64,000 bases of DNA from Corythucha ciliata (Eukaryota > Arthropoda > Insecta > Hemiptera > Tingidae): contig CM075939.1 of NCBI GenBank assembly GCA_038030265.1, positions 8,661,253-8,725,252 on the forward strand, given 5' to 3'. Below, in pieces: positions 33,601 through 46,529 of the stretch. The first letter of the stretch is position 1; each line of letters begins with the position of its first letter. The translations under genes and the position numbers were made by a program. The notes beneath the pieces are model-generated. The model did not search any database. It worked only from the letters and a program-made list of their open reading frames with translations, and was not told the DNA's origin.

Positions 33601-36250
33601 AATATTTCGCGGTTTAAAATTGAGAAAAAGCTCTAAAAGGCGATTTAGGCTATGGCTCGAGCGTGCCGAGGCAAGGGCGAGGGGGGCGGACCGCCCCGGG
33701 CCCCTGAAAAGCTTAAAGATGAAAAAATCGGGATTTTTAAATGCATGAGATGTAACCGAATGGGCTAAACTCGCTTGTAAAATTGAGAAAAATGCTGATT
33801 CGCAGCTGAAATTATAAAAATTGCTAAAATTTGTGGATGATGGTATTGAGAAAAAGCACTAATTCACAGCTGAAATGAGAAAACGCGCTTTGACGGATTC
33901 TTGGGGTAACTTTGCGGACAATTTCATTTTTTTATTGAATGTTAAAATAAAATGTTAAATAAGATAAATTTAAATGGTTTCGTTGAGTCAAACGTTTTTT
34001 TCCCCAATTTTATATATTTTAACCGACTAGTAACTTCGCAATGCGATGAGACAAACGTTAATTGGTGGGTTAGAATTAGAGAGAAAAATAAGATGAGAAA
34101 CGCCAATTAGCGAAAATAACACACAAAAAGTGCTAATTCGCAGCTAAAATTGAGGGGGAAAACGCTATTTCACGCCTGAAATTTAACAAAACGAGCATTT
34201 GACGGCCCAAAAATGGGGGGGAAAACGCTAATTCGCGGCTATCATTGTTAAGAGCAACAATATGCGACTTTAAAACTTAAGAAAAAGCCCTAGTTCACAG
34301 CTGACATCAAACAACGCAAAATCACGAATTCTTGGTGCAAAATCGGGACTGCAATTGGGAAAAAAGCGCTAATTCACGAGGCTGAAACTGAGAAAAGCTC
34401 TAATTCAAGGAATGATTAAGGATTAAAACAGAGAGAATCGCGAATTCACTTACACGCTAAATTCACGGCTAAAATTGTGATAAAGTGCTACAATTTAGCA
34501 GCATTAAAATTTGAGAAAAAGCGCTAATTCAAGGGTAAAATGAAAAACAAAATCCACAAAAAAAAACACACAAAAAAAAACAAAAACGCTCATTCACGCA
34601 GCAAAGGTATGAAAAATTGCGATTTTACGGATAAAATCGAAAAAAAAACGCTAATTCACAGCTGAAAATGAGAAAACGCCCACTCACCGATTCTTAGGGC
34701 AGCTTTTAAAATTGATCAAAAGCGCTAATTCACACCTAAAATTGAGAAAATACCGACTCACGGATTCTCGGGGCTGGGACTGAAATTGAGAAAACGCATG
34801 AAATAGAGAAAAAAGCGATTTGGCGTCTGAAAGAGAAGAAAAAGAAGGAATCGGCGTTTAAAATAGAGAAAAACGCTAATTTGCGGATAAAATTTAGACA
34901 GAGAACTCAAACGCTACCTACTTTGCGGATTCTTGAGGTAACTTCATGGCTAATTCATGCCTGTGAGTTTATAATAAAAGCGCCGATTCGCAGCTAAAAA
35001 TGAGATAAGGTGCTGGAATTCGCTGCTAAACGCTGACGAAACGTCGGCACACAATAATAAATTGAATTTCATCGAGGCGTACTGAACCATTTTTTCATAA
35101 AAGTTGAGAGAAAAACGTTAATTCACAGCTGAAATTGAGAAAATGCCAACTCACGGATTCGTGGGGCAACTTCGGAAATAAAATTGAGAATCAGCGCTAA
35201 TTCGAGTGGCTAAAACTGTGAAAAAGAGGTAATTCGCGGGTGATTAATAGAGAAAAAACATAAATTGGTATTTAAAATGAGAAAAGCGCCAATTCAATGC
35301 TTAAATTTAGAAAAATTGCTAATTTGCGGATAAAATTGGGACTGCCTTTTTAGCCATGCAGGAACCCCTCCGCTATAATATGTCCAGTCATGAAAACTGG
35401 CAATTCGACGCTACTGACTGATTTTTTTTCCCAACTGTTCAACGTTTATTTTCGCGCCTTCCAATTTATTGCTATAAACATTGAAATTGAGAGAAAGTGC
35501 TAATTAGTTATGGCTACAATTGAGAAAACGTCAATTCGCAGCTTCGTGGAGGCAAAATTGAGACGACTATAAAAATGGAGAAAAAGTGTAAATTCACAAC
35601 TAAATTTAAGAAAAATCGCCCAATCAAATCAAAACTTGAGGAAAGCAACAAATTTACGTTGAACCTGATAAGAAACGAACATTCAAGCTAATTTTAAAAA
35701 TATCTGGAACCTACTTCGTGGCTAAAATCGAGGAAAAGCGCTAATCCACGGCTAAAATTGAGCAAAAAGGCACAAGTGCGCAGCATTCGCGGTTTCTGGA
35801 GACAGCTCTCTGCGGCTAAAATTGAGAAAAAACTCTATTCATAGCTAAAAATTGAGACCATCCGCTAACACATAGCAAATAATTGAGACGAACCGATCAT
35901 TCAATGCTGAAATTGAGAAAAGAGTGAAAGTTTGCAGCTAAAATTGAAAAAAAAGTCGCTAATTCACGGCTGAAAATAAGATAAAGCGCTAATTCACGGC
36001 AATAATTGAGAAGAAGCGATATCATTCAATGCTAGTATTGAGAAAAAGCGCTGACGAGCAACTAAAATTGATGGACAGCGCTGATTCGTCCCTAAAATGA
36101 ATGACAAATAGCGCTAATCCGATGGCTAAAATTTAGAAAAAGCGCTAACTCGCGGCTGAAATTGAGAAAAATCGCTCATTCACGCAGATAAAGTTGAGGA
36201 AAACGCGCTAATTGGTGGCTGAAATAGAGAAAAGACGCTAGTTCCCTGAG
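33600..36250 (+). repeat. Satellite family A array, longest in the window
   Basis: About 2.6 kb of forward-orientation degenerate 30-bp units. Near its left end (33655-33720) is the GC-rich core CCGAGGCAAGGGCGAGGGG that also occurs, inverted, in the hAT-like element at 23580-23640. Some units are well kept (CGCGGCTGAAATTGAGAAAA). Confidence 0.88.
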
Positions 36251-36609
36251 AAGTTCATGCGGCGATGTTATCTAGTGTTCTCTAATAGTGGCATTGCTCC
36301 CCGGACACCTCTAGAAACGTCGATCCTTCATTTTGTCCCCTCGCCCCCCCCCATTAATTCGCTATTGAATCTCAACATTTCATCATATACTTCGATTTTT
36401 GCCCCATTTTCCGACCAGAAGAAGCCTGGAAGGTCTTCTGCACCCATCGCCGTATGCCTCAACAACAGCGATGCCAAAATTTGGTACTTTTGTCAACTAT
36501 ATTTTCCTGTTTTTGGCCTCTAGCGCCTTTTTAGAGCAGTTTTTTTTTTGTCATTTGTGGTAAGGTCACCAGGATACAAAGACGAGGTTTCAACTGCCAG
36601 CGTTCAGGG

Positions 36610-37800
36610 AGATCCAAAAAGCGCTCCAACCACAAAATGCTCTAAGCACAAAATGCTCTAACCACAAAATGCTCAAACCGCAAAACGCTCTAACCAAAAA
36701 GCGCTCCAACCACAAAATGCTGTAACCCCAACGTGCTCAAACCACAAAATGCTCAAACCGCAAAACGTTCTAACCAAAAAGCGCTAACCACAAAATGCTC
36801 TAATCACAACGTGCTCTAACCACAAAATGCTCAAACCGCAAAACGCTCCAACCAAAAAGAGCTCCAACCACAAAATGCTCTAACCAAAAAATGCTCTAAC
36901 CATAACGTGCTCCAACCACAAAACGCTCTAACCACAAAATGCTCTAACCACCACGTGCTCCAACCACAAAATGCTCAAACCGCAAAACGCTCTAACCAAA
37001 AAGCGCTCCAACCACAAAAATGCTCTAAGCACAAAATGCTCTAACCACAAAATGCTCAAAACCGCAAAACGCTCTAACCAAAAAGCGCTCCAACCACAAA
37101 ATGCTCTAAGCACAAAATGCTCTAACCACAAAATGCTCAAACCGCAAAACGCTCTAACCAAAAAGCGCTCCAACCACAAAATGCTTTAACCACAAAATGC
37201 TCTAACCAAAAATCGCTACAACCACAAAATGCTCTAGCCGCAAAATGCTCTAACCACAAATGCTCAAACCAGCAAAATGCTCTAACCACAACGTGCTCAA
37301 ACCACAAAATGCTTTAACCACAAAAATGCTCTAACCAAAAAGCGCTCCAACCACAAAATGCTCTAGCCGCAAAATGCTCTAACCACAAAATGCTCAAACC
37401 GCAAAATGCTCTAACCCCAACGTGCTCAAATCCACAAAATGCTCAAACCGCAAAACGCTCCAACCAAAAAGAGCTCCAACCACAAAATGCTCTAACCACA
37501 AAATGCTCAAACCGCAAAACGCTCTAACCAAAAAGCGCTAACCACAAAATGCTCCAATCACAACGTGCTCTAACCACAAAATGCTCAAACCGCAAAACGC
37601 TCCAACCAAAAAGAGCTCCAACCACAAAATGCTCTAACCATAACGTGCTCTAACCACAACGTGCTCCAACCACAAAATGCTCTAACCACAACGTGCTCTA
37701 ACCACAAAATGCTCAAACCGCAAAACGCTCTAACCAAAAAGCGCTCCAACCACATAAACCTCTAACCAAAAATGCACTAACCACAAAATTCAACAACCAC
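36610..37800 (+). repeat. 16-bp minisatellite with 80-bp higher-order repeat
   Basis: About 70 copies of a 16-bp unit, GCTCTAACCACAAAAT. Five variants (ending CAAAAT, GCAAAAC, AAAAAGC and so on; CTCTAA, CTCAAA or CTCCAA starts) recur in fixed order, giving an 80-bp super-repeat that is cleanest at about 37000-37180. Because 16 is not a multiple of 3, open frames over it have a 48-bp period and are not genes. Confidence 0.95.
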
Positions 37801-38985
37801 AAAAATTCTGTAACCACAAAATACAGCACGTAGCATTCTTAAAAAGCATCAGAAAGTTGAAAAAGACAAAAATCCAGGACTAATTGCATCCCGTGATGAC
37901 CTTGCCCGGGACGCGGGACAAAATTAGCCAAACCGGGACGTGGGCGTGGAGTCCAGTCTAACCGCTCGCGTCAGCACTAAAAGTTTGATGAATAGCCGCG
38001 AAATTACATAATTCAGAGCTAAATACCTGCAAAATTTTAAGTTTCAGGTCTTAATATTCTAAAAATTTCGAGTTTATGGTCTCAATTTTCCCAAAATTTT
38101 CAAGTTTCTGGACTTTTATTTTTAGTGACCGCGGAAACCGGGATAGTCTGCCACGAAATAACAAATAACGACACATCTGAGCTCACGATCTGTGAGTTTG
38201 CATTCACGAAATCGCTAGTTTCCCGTCTTTATTCACGCAAAATGGGAAGTTTTGGGACCCTTTTTTCACTGGCCGCTGGAACCCAGTCTAGCTGGTCACG
38301 ACAGCGCCCCAACGCTCTGATGAATAGCCAAAACAATGCAAACAATTTGGAGCTAAATATCCGCGAATTTGGAAGTTCCCAGGCTGAAAATTTACCAAAT
38401 CGCTAGTTTCTGGTCTTTATTTTTTGCAAATTTACGAAATGCCGAACTTTTACTTTCGGTCAAATTTCTCCGCTGCACGTTGGGCCAGCCTTGGTCCACC
38501 TGCGTCGAGGCTTTTCCTTGGACTTCCGGGCGGGCTGTTGATAACGTGGCCACCGCTGCCCACAAGAAAATTCGTGGGACTCGCATTTGTAGAATTGTGG
38601 AATGCAACCCAGTGTACTCGCAACGTCTACCAAAGACCAGCAGCTTGAAACCCCCCTCACCCCTCCTATCTTTGAGACTTTCAACTTCCCCGTATCCAAA
38701 GTTCCCTCTACTCTCATGTTCATCATTAGACCGCAAAGAAAATAAGGGGAAATGTGGAGTTGAATGGACAGGAAAGTCACGGGAAAGACGAGATTTGAGG
38801 CTATGACCACACTTTGCGAAAGACTAATGTAATACGCACCAAACAAGAATAATTAATTTACAGTTAATTACAAAACGTAATTTTTTTTCTTGCGTAATCC
38901 AAATATACATATTATTTACGTGCATATTCCACAAGGAAACCCATAAATACACACAAATATACAAGACCTGCCCTCGCTATAGGAC
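37801..38985. other. No gene confirmed; weak direct repeat
   Basis: A segment near 37950-38050 (GTCTAACCG..., GATGAATAGCC, GAGCTAAATA) resembles 38285-38385 at moderate identity. 38460-38830 is GC-richer with overlapping open frames on both strands but no recognisable domain. Confidence 0.35.
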
Positions 38986-38997
38986 GGTCGTACCAAT

Positions 38998-39003
38998 TTT
39001 ATT
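38998..39003 (-). terminator. Candidate polyadenylation signal of the Nramp gene
   Basis: AATAAA on the minus strand about 720 nt beyond the proposed stop. It is a clear hexamer in this 3' flank, but the distance is long and other sites could be used. Confidence 0.35.
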
Positions 39004-39721
39004 GTCTCAGGGGCAATATTATAAACGCTGTACGCCCGTAGAGGGGCAAACAGCTTCCACCTCTCTTACCGACCCACCACCTCGCAACTCAATTTTGCCA
39101 TTTGGTGGGATTGACAATCTTTGGGTGACTAGAAACAAACTTTTTGCCCCATAAAATATTGCGCGGATCTCTAGAGTATAAAGCTCTTCGAAACATAACA
39201 AAGAAACTAACGGTAAATTTTGTCGAGGAAAAAAAAAAAAATAAACATTAACATCACAGAAATGAAATAAGACGAGAAAATGAGGACTGTGAATTGTCAG
39301 AGTCTTCAAGAAAACCCCTCGTTCACCTCTTCTCGAAGGACGTACTTCGATGGAAATCTGTTTTCAATAAAAAGGGATCGAGGGTTCAGCAAAGGCCACC
39401 GTTTTTTGTTTTTTTTAAATCGATATTTAGTTAAGGAGAGGCTGAAGCGAATGCGATTTTCGGGTGGGGGGGGGGTGTCAGGAATTTTAAGCCGTTAAAA
39501 ACGAAGTGCAAAAGCAATAGCTTACCAACCTGAGTAGTTTTAGTGCTGCTTTTTAGTTCTAAATCTGTCGTTTTAACAATTTTTTTTAAGGCTCACTCCT
39601 CTTCAAAACTTAGAAATTAAAAAGCGGATGAAGGAAAAAGTTGAGAAGAGAGGAGCAATACGTTAGTGAAATGTTATGATTGCTATCAAAGAGTAAAATA
39701 TAAACAGTCGCGCTAAGAGTG

Positions 39722-42700
39722 TTACCTTGATTGATTCGAGTCGCAATTCGTGTCCAAGTCGAACTCAAGCGTCGAAGATCTCAATATGTAGGTTTGAATA
39801 AACTAAAAGACACACAAACAAAAAACCGAAATGAACATTGAACATTGTTCGGGGATGGAGAGGCGATTAAGTAAAAATTACTGACCGATAAGCTATTAAT
39901 GAAACCGTCGGGCTTACTGGCGCTCGCCGCTGTGTGCAGGACGAGATAGGCACAGACGACGATGTAAAACACGAAGTACAGAGCTATGAGCGTTGTAACC
40001 CACCAGGACTTTCCGGTGAATTCATTTCCGACGACGTTCAAATTGATGACTATAACTACGGCGCTCAGGGCGATTGCAACTACCTTGTTTCCTCTGGAAA
40101 AACAATACGCGATTATGTCATGTCACAAAATGCAAGCTGTAGTGACTCACATTCCATTGACGAAGTCTCCCATTATTCGCGGATTGCTCGTAAAGGCGAT
40201 GGTGGGCAACGTAGCAAATGGCAACTGAAGAGTCATAACGGCGTTTAAAGTGTCATTCAGACCGCTCATATCCTTTAAGTCGCTGAACATCGCCAAGTAA
40301 AATGTGGGGGCAATTGCTACGAGACGAGTGAACAACACTCGTTTCCATCGAGCCCATTGAAGGTTAAGAAATCCCTGAGAAAACATAATTTCAGCTACTT
40401 TTAAACCATCGACGGGGTTGAGTTGGGTAGTGTCGGCGGGGGAGAGAGAGGGGGGGCTCACCTCCATGGCGAATTGCCCAGCGTAACAACCAGTCATCGT
40501 ACTACTTTGACCAGCCGCGAGAATACCGACAGCCCAAATATACATCGCTGCGATGCCAAACTGGCACCCGAGGAACACTCCACCGGAGTAAATGTCAATG
40601 ACGTTATAAACGAGTTGAGATGAGTCCTTGAAAATAAAAAGGAGTCATCGTATCTCGGTAGAACTTGCTGATTTTTTGGCAAAAAACGACTTACTTTGGT
40701 GAAAATGTCAGCGTGGGAATTATTGTTGGCCTTACAAATATCGTACTGAAAACACACACAAACAAAGAAAATGGCAGTTGCGGAAAAATCGTGAACCCCC
40801 CCCCCCCCCAAGACAGGAAAAAAGAAAAAATACTCACAACTTCAGCTTCAGTCTTATTGAACAGCCCGTGAGCGAAAACGGAAACAACAAACACGTTAAT
40901 AACGAGAGACACGAATAAGGCAACGACCGACTCGATGAAAAAATAGAAATTCGCTTCCTTCACTTTGTCTCGTCTAGAACGATCCACCGCCCTTGACTGA
41001 AATAATAATAAAACGTGGGGAAAAATAATTAATGAACTCTCAGCGGCGAAAAATTGACGTTTTAAACAACTTCAGGAGCTTATATTTCTGAAAAACGACC
41101 CGTAGACTCCCATCTCTATTCAATTTTAGTCCAGAAAAACAAAGTCTGGTTCAAACTTGATAATTTCCTGGCGGTCTCACTTCTAACAAGGCAATGGATG
41201 GTTTGCGCTGTTAATTCAAAATTTTTCCCCCAGTGAATATTGGCCCGTTTAGAGGGGGAGGGGACAGTTTAATTCTGCGTTTTTCAAACCAAAACTGTTT
41301 TTTCCCCCGAGGGGTCCAAATTTGGAAAGACCCATCGTCTCCAAAGTGTGAGATATTTTACAAACGCCCAATCGCTCGGCTGAAAATTACACAGTTTTGG
41401 GGGCTACGAAATAGTCTTGTAATGGCGTACACTAGGTACGCTTTTTACCTGCCGAAAATCGACTGATTAGGCAGTTAGTTTATGCTCTCAAAGAGAGTTT
41501 TGGGTTTTGGGGGGGATTTTTCGGTTCCATATGGAGCCATCTATCAAAGTTGGCGTGGGACGAGGCTCTTCCAGCGTGATGGTAGATAATCGGTTGGAAA
41601 TCGTGGCCGCTCGGAAAATTCGTCAAAGCGACTACGAAAATTGACAATGGCTCGTCCTTTGTTTTTAAGATTTCGGGCCGTGATCAGTCAGTTGCCAGTT
41701 TCGCGGGGGAAAAAACATATGTGGGGGGGGGGAGGCACTCGAACACAAAAATGGCAAAATCAATTTTCGGTTTCTAGCCCCCACGTTTTCACCTAAGCCT
41801 CAAAGGCTTAGGTACCGTTCGGGAGAATGCGCGAAGGCTCAGTGGCGACCAAGGTGATCTATGGTGAAGGGAGAGTGGGGGCAATGGCACGAAACTTTTT
41901 TTCACCGTGTCTTCCCGCGGAAAGACCCCAGCCAAAAAGATAACATAAATGACAGGGTGTCACAAGAATCCCCCCCCCCTCCTTTCTTTTTGTCAGAACT
42001 TTTGACAAAATTTTGCCCTCAAATGGCGGAAGAGCGGGGCACGTCATCCACAGAAATTAACCCGTGACAGCGAAGACATGACGCCGACTCCGGAAAAAAC
42101 AAGATGGCGGTCCTTTTGAACTTGCTGGGGACGTTCGACTCTTCACCTCACCAATTACAAAAAAAAGTGCTAATTCACTCCTAAAATTTATAAAAAGCTC
42201 TCATTCGCTGCTAACAATTGGGAGAAAATACGCGAGAGGTTAAAATTACGAAAAAACACGCGGCTGAATTGGGTAAAAGTCCCAATTTGCGGCTAAAATG
42301 AAGGAAAGGCAGAAGGCACTAATTCGAGGCTGAAATTAAGAAAAAAAACGATCATTCGAAGAAAAAATTGAGAAAACTGTGATTAGTGGAGGCAAATTCG
42401 CGGTTAAAATTGAGTGAAGGCGCTAATGCGCGGCTAAAAATTGAGGTAAAGTGTAAATAATGATAACGCCGACTGTGGAAAATACAAGATGGCGGGCCTT
42501 TTAGACTTGCTGTCCAGGACATCCATACACTGTAACCCCAACCCCTCGTTTTTCAAACATTATGATGCTGATTCCCCCCCCCCCAACTACAACCATCCGT
42601 TAGCCACTGCTATGGTGGGCAAATAACCATATCACTGGGAGGGGAACGTGGGGGTGAATTTTGGCGAAGCTTACGGGACTGAAAACCTCGCCGGGAAATA

Positions 42701-45700
42701 CCTCATCGTCGTCAGGCCCCAAATGTATCTACCCCACCCCCACCTCCACTCGCCAGCGTCTTTCCCAAGGGAAATTCCCTGACTCACCCTCCCCCCCCCC
42801 CCCAAGAGCAAGAGCAAAGATTCTACTGTCGACCTGACTGACGATGGTTGACAATTATTTTGAGTTCAACTCGGAACCAGTGGCGCCGAATCGATTTCAA
42901 TGAGGTGTAGCAGAATTCTGGAAAAAGGACCCATCCACCTCTCGGGATGGGTGGGAAATGGCCAAATAGACAATTTCATACACCATTGAAAATGGCTAAA
43001 TTGACAATTCATACCCTAAAATAACAACGCGCCTTGGAAATGCTTAAAATGATGACTCGCACCTCAAAATGACAAAACTGACGATTACACGCTTCTAAAA
43101 TAACCAAAGTGACAACTCACGATCTGAAAATGGCAAACTGATCGTTCGGCCCTAGGAAGAGCTTGGCGGATGGTAAATCTGGTAAGTAAAAATGGTAAGC
43201 CCAAACATAATTTGCGCCCTAATGGTTATTGGTTAAAAAACCCTGAAAATTTCCAAAACCGTGCACTCGCGCTCTAAAAATGGCCAAATAGGACATTTCG
43301 CGCCATTGAAAATGGTTAAACTGACAATTCGTGCGCTAAAAAAAAAAAAAAAAACGCCTTAAAAATTTCAATCTTCTAAGTTTCGCTCCAAAAATGGTAA
43401 AACTGCAGTCGTTCACGCTCTTTGGAAAGCCTCAAGGGACAATTCGTCCCTTGAAAGTGGTAGAACTGACCGGATCAGGCTCGCAAGCCCTTAAAGAGGC
43501 AGATGGCCTACTGACAATTCACAACCCCCCCCCCCCGATCCTCAAATGGCTAAACCGGCAGATTCGTGCCTTGGAAAACCACCATCCGCGTTCCAAAAAT
43601 GGCCTAATTGACCATTCGTGCCTTCAAAATGGCCTGAACTGACGATTCGTGCCCCACACGTTACATCAAAATGATTCACGCACTAAAGATAGTAAATTCA
43701 ATCGGGGTTTCAGAAAATGCATTTTATTTTTCCATTCAGATTTCCCTCGACAACTGTCAATTTCGCTAGAGCTGTCAATTTCGTCTTGAAAAACTCACAA
43801 TTTCGCCCCAGAAACAGACAGTTTTGGGTTGGAGTCTGTCAATTTCCTCCTACATAACAAAAGATCACGAAACTTTATTTCGAGATTCAGGTGGCAGACC
43901 ATTCGGGCTCACAACATTTCGTCTTCGAACTTCACCTGAAAAGGTCGAGTACTAAAAACTCCAACAATTCCGTCCGGTGAACTGTTAATTTCGGCCCAGA
44001 AACTGTCAAATTTTTCATAAACAACTGCCATTGTCCCAGAAACTGTAAAATTTCCAGTTGAAACTATCAATGTCGACCCAACACTGTCAATTTTGTCCTA
44101 TAACCGTGTTAATTTCGTCCATGAAACTGTCAATTTCATCCTATGAAGGTCAATTTCTTTATTTAAAACTGTCAATTTCGACGTCAAAACTATCGAAATC
44201 ATTCTTTCAATTTCAAAACTTTCAATTTTGTCCTCGAATCTGCCAATTTCGTCGTAGAAACTGTTAACGGATTTCAGAAACTGAGGGCTTCCAAGTCCCT
44301 TCACCGGAAACAGTCGAGTACCAGAAACTGTCAACTTCATCGTTCAAAACTGTCAATTTCGCCCTATAAACTGTCAAATAAATGATCAAATCCATCAATT
44401 TCATCCTGGAAACTGTTAATTTCGTCTTTTAAACTGTCAATTTCGTCGCCAAACCTATCACTGTCGTTTTGAAACTGCCAATTTTGTCCTATAAACTGTC
44501 AATTTCGTTCAAGAATCATTAAGAACTGCCAACTTCATCGTTAAAAAATGTCTTCCTTAAAACAGTCAATTCCGTTCTGGAACTTACAATGTCCTCCTGG
44601 AAACTATCAACGGGTATTTTCCCTTGAAACCGTCAATTTCGCTCGATAGTTCCTGGGAAACTATCGATGGACATTTGTCCCGGAAACAGTCAATTCCGTT
44701 CTAGCAACTGTCCATTTTGTCCAGGAAATTGCCAATTTCACCCAAAAAACAGGCAATTTCGATATTCAAAACTGTGATTTTCGTACATAGGGCATTATCA
44801 CGGGAAATCGGAAAATCGAAACAGACTGTCCATCGGACGAACCGTTGAAGTAGTTCTCCCCGTGATTCCGGCGATTCTGCCCATTTTCGGGGGCCTGTTT
44901 CTAACCCCCCCCCCCTTATACTCCTTTTACACGGTTCCATCTAATTTTGAATTTTTGTCCTTTTCACCAAAACAGCAACCCCTCCCCCAATCAAATTACT
45001 AATATGTCTTATCAATTTGTTCACACTCGTCCTATTTGCTCCATTTGACCATTCAGGAATCGAACACACAGGATGTTCCCTTTTTGTTTGCCCATGGGAC
45101 CCACTGTGCGACGAATCGAGAAGGTTCGCCCTTACAGCATCATGTAATGAACGTGTTAACCTACCTTAACTAGTCCAGAGTGTAAGTACAAGTTATGGGG
45201 CATAATCACAGCTCCTATAATGCCGATAGCCTGCGTCCTCATGTCTGGTGTGCAGCCCTCGCACCACGGTATTAACATGCCTTTGCCAATGTCCGCTACA
45301 TCGGGCTTTACGACGAAAAACTGGGAACAAAACGGATTGTTAAGTTAAAATTAAAATGACGAGACTCGGCGAATTCCCTTACCTCGTAACCAAATGTGAC
45401 TGCCATTACAGAAATTAAAAACCCAAAAAGAAGCTCTAGCTTTCTAAGACCGTACTTATCTAAAAGAAGGAATGTGAAAGTGTCTATCACAGTTATAAGA
45501 ACTCCAGCGTACAGCGGGATTCTGTGAATTGACGCGCAATTGTTAATAAAATTAGATCATAGAGGTGGGGGGTGGGAGATGAATACGCACGCTTTGTTGG
45601 ACAACAAATAAATGGCTATGGCCGTTCCAATGACTTCCTGCATATCGGATCCAATTATAGCGACTTCCATCATTAACCAGATGAATATCCGAGGAACCGT

Positions 45701-46526
45701 GCGATACTGGCGATAACACATTTCGGCCAAATGAAGCCCAGTCACAACGCCCAAACGAGCGGCCAACCTTTGCATGACCAACCCGAGAACGGTTGACCAC
45801 ATTAAAATCCATAAAAGCTACACACGCACACAAAAGTTCGAAAATTAGTTTCGGGTAAGGGGGGAGGTAGGGGGGAAAGATTTTACTCTGTATCTTGCGA
45901 CGGAGCCCGACTGTAAATCGGATTCGATGTTGCCCGGATCCAGGTAGGCGATGCTCATGAGAAAACCGGGACCTGTGAACGCCCATAGCTTGCGAAAACT
46001 AAATGACGTCTGCAAAAAAAAAAAGAGAAAAATAACAATAGCACACAATGGTTTAGGTATGTATCCGCGTAGAGAGTTGTCACTTTTTCGGACTTGACGT
46101 GAACAGAAGGGTGCAATGCCATCGGGTGCAACAAGGGGGTGGGCTAGTGCGAACATTCACACACTTTTATTTATTATTGTGTACGATTATTATTTTGTAA
46201 TCTTTTCCCTCTTCTTTTTAATAAATATTTATTTATAGGTAGGTGAAACGTAATTGACGCGTCTCGGCCTATTTGTCCCCCTCTCGTATTATTTTATTCG
46301 TTTTTTTTTTTTTTTTTTTTTTCTACTTTCAGCCAGAAAGGTAGACATTTCAATAAGTAATCTTTAAAATTGAGATTTATAAATCGCTTACATCGACGGT
46401 TTGAGGAATCAGAATTTTTTCGTCGCTCTCCGCCGGCCTCAACCCGGTCGTTTCATCGGCTTTTGAGCCGCCGTTGACTTGTCGGCTAGGTTTTGTCCCA
46501 ATCTCTCCATCTGGGTGATCCATCAT
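39722..46526 (-). CDS. Mvl: Nramp/Malvolio divalent metal transporter (SLC11 family)
   Basis: Proton-coupled importer of Fe2+, Mn2+ and similar ions across endosomal or plasma membranes. Eleven exons (minus): 46526-46392, 46009-45887, 45817-45591, 45521-45383, 45320-45165, 40996-40838, 40745-40695, 40626-40462, 40374-40151, 40093-39886 and 39802-39722. All borders are GT-AG and phases agree; the product is 555 aa. Twelve hydrophobic segments are visible. Metal-site residues are kept: D69 and N72 in LDPGN (TM1), A245 and M248 in [13 protein letters not shown] (TM6). The conserved transport signature [18 protein letters not shown] is at 369-386. Glycosylation sequons NKT (307) and NNS (321) lie in the TM7-8 loop, as in the family. 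A 4.17-kb intron (40997-45164) holds satellite arrays. The exon with the ATG begins three bases upstream after an acceptor, so a non-coding 5' exon must lie to the right. The last exon is inferred from a good acceptor and phase; reading through exon 10 would stop at about 39781 instead. Confidence 0.95.
42150..42460 (+). repeat. Satellite family A array in the Nramp intron
   Basis: About ten forward units (CGCGGCTAAAATTGAG). On the Nramp transcript this reads in the CTCAATTTTAG orientation. Confidence 0.7.
42950..43690 (+). repeat. Satellite family C array in the Nramp intron
   Basis: Degenerate ATGGCCAAACTGAC / ATTCGCGCC units like those at 13060-13740, with A and C homopolymers inside. Confidence 0.75.
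43690..44800 (+). repeat. Satellite family B array in the Nramp intron
   Basis: Roughly 45 degenerate CTGTCAATTTCGTCC units directly following family C. The non-repetitive marker at 44261-44321 is the reverse complement of 14609-14667. Confidence 0.85.
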
Positions 46527-46529
46527 AGG

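Noticed and set aside
33600..36250. Possible CRISPR-like regular array
   Set aside because: Units are directly adjacent, degenerate and A/T rich with no unique spacers, and the genome is eukaryotic.
36928..37189. Open frames of 72-83 codons with repeating LSILWLEHF / SNHKNAL units
   Set aside because: They lie in the 16-bp minisatellite on both strands; the periodic protein is a by-product of the 48-bp reading period.
38369..38846. Open frames of 145 and 128 codons on opposite strands
   Set aside because: Mutually overlapping, no domain, basic low-complexity translation.
38990..39721. Iron-responsive element in the Nramp 3' flank
   Set aside because: I looked for a CAGTG loop in a stem on the minus strand, as in vertebrate SLC11A2 mRNA, and saw none convincing.
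39781..39885. Read-through end of Nramp exon 10
   Set aside because: A GTCAGT donor at 39885-39880 and a good acceptor at 39805-39803 in matching phase give a more plausible last exon, although the read-through form cannot be excluded.
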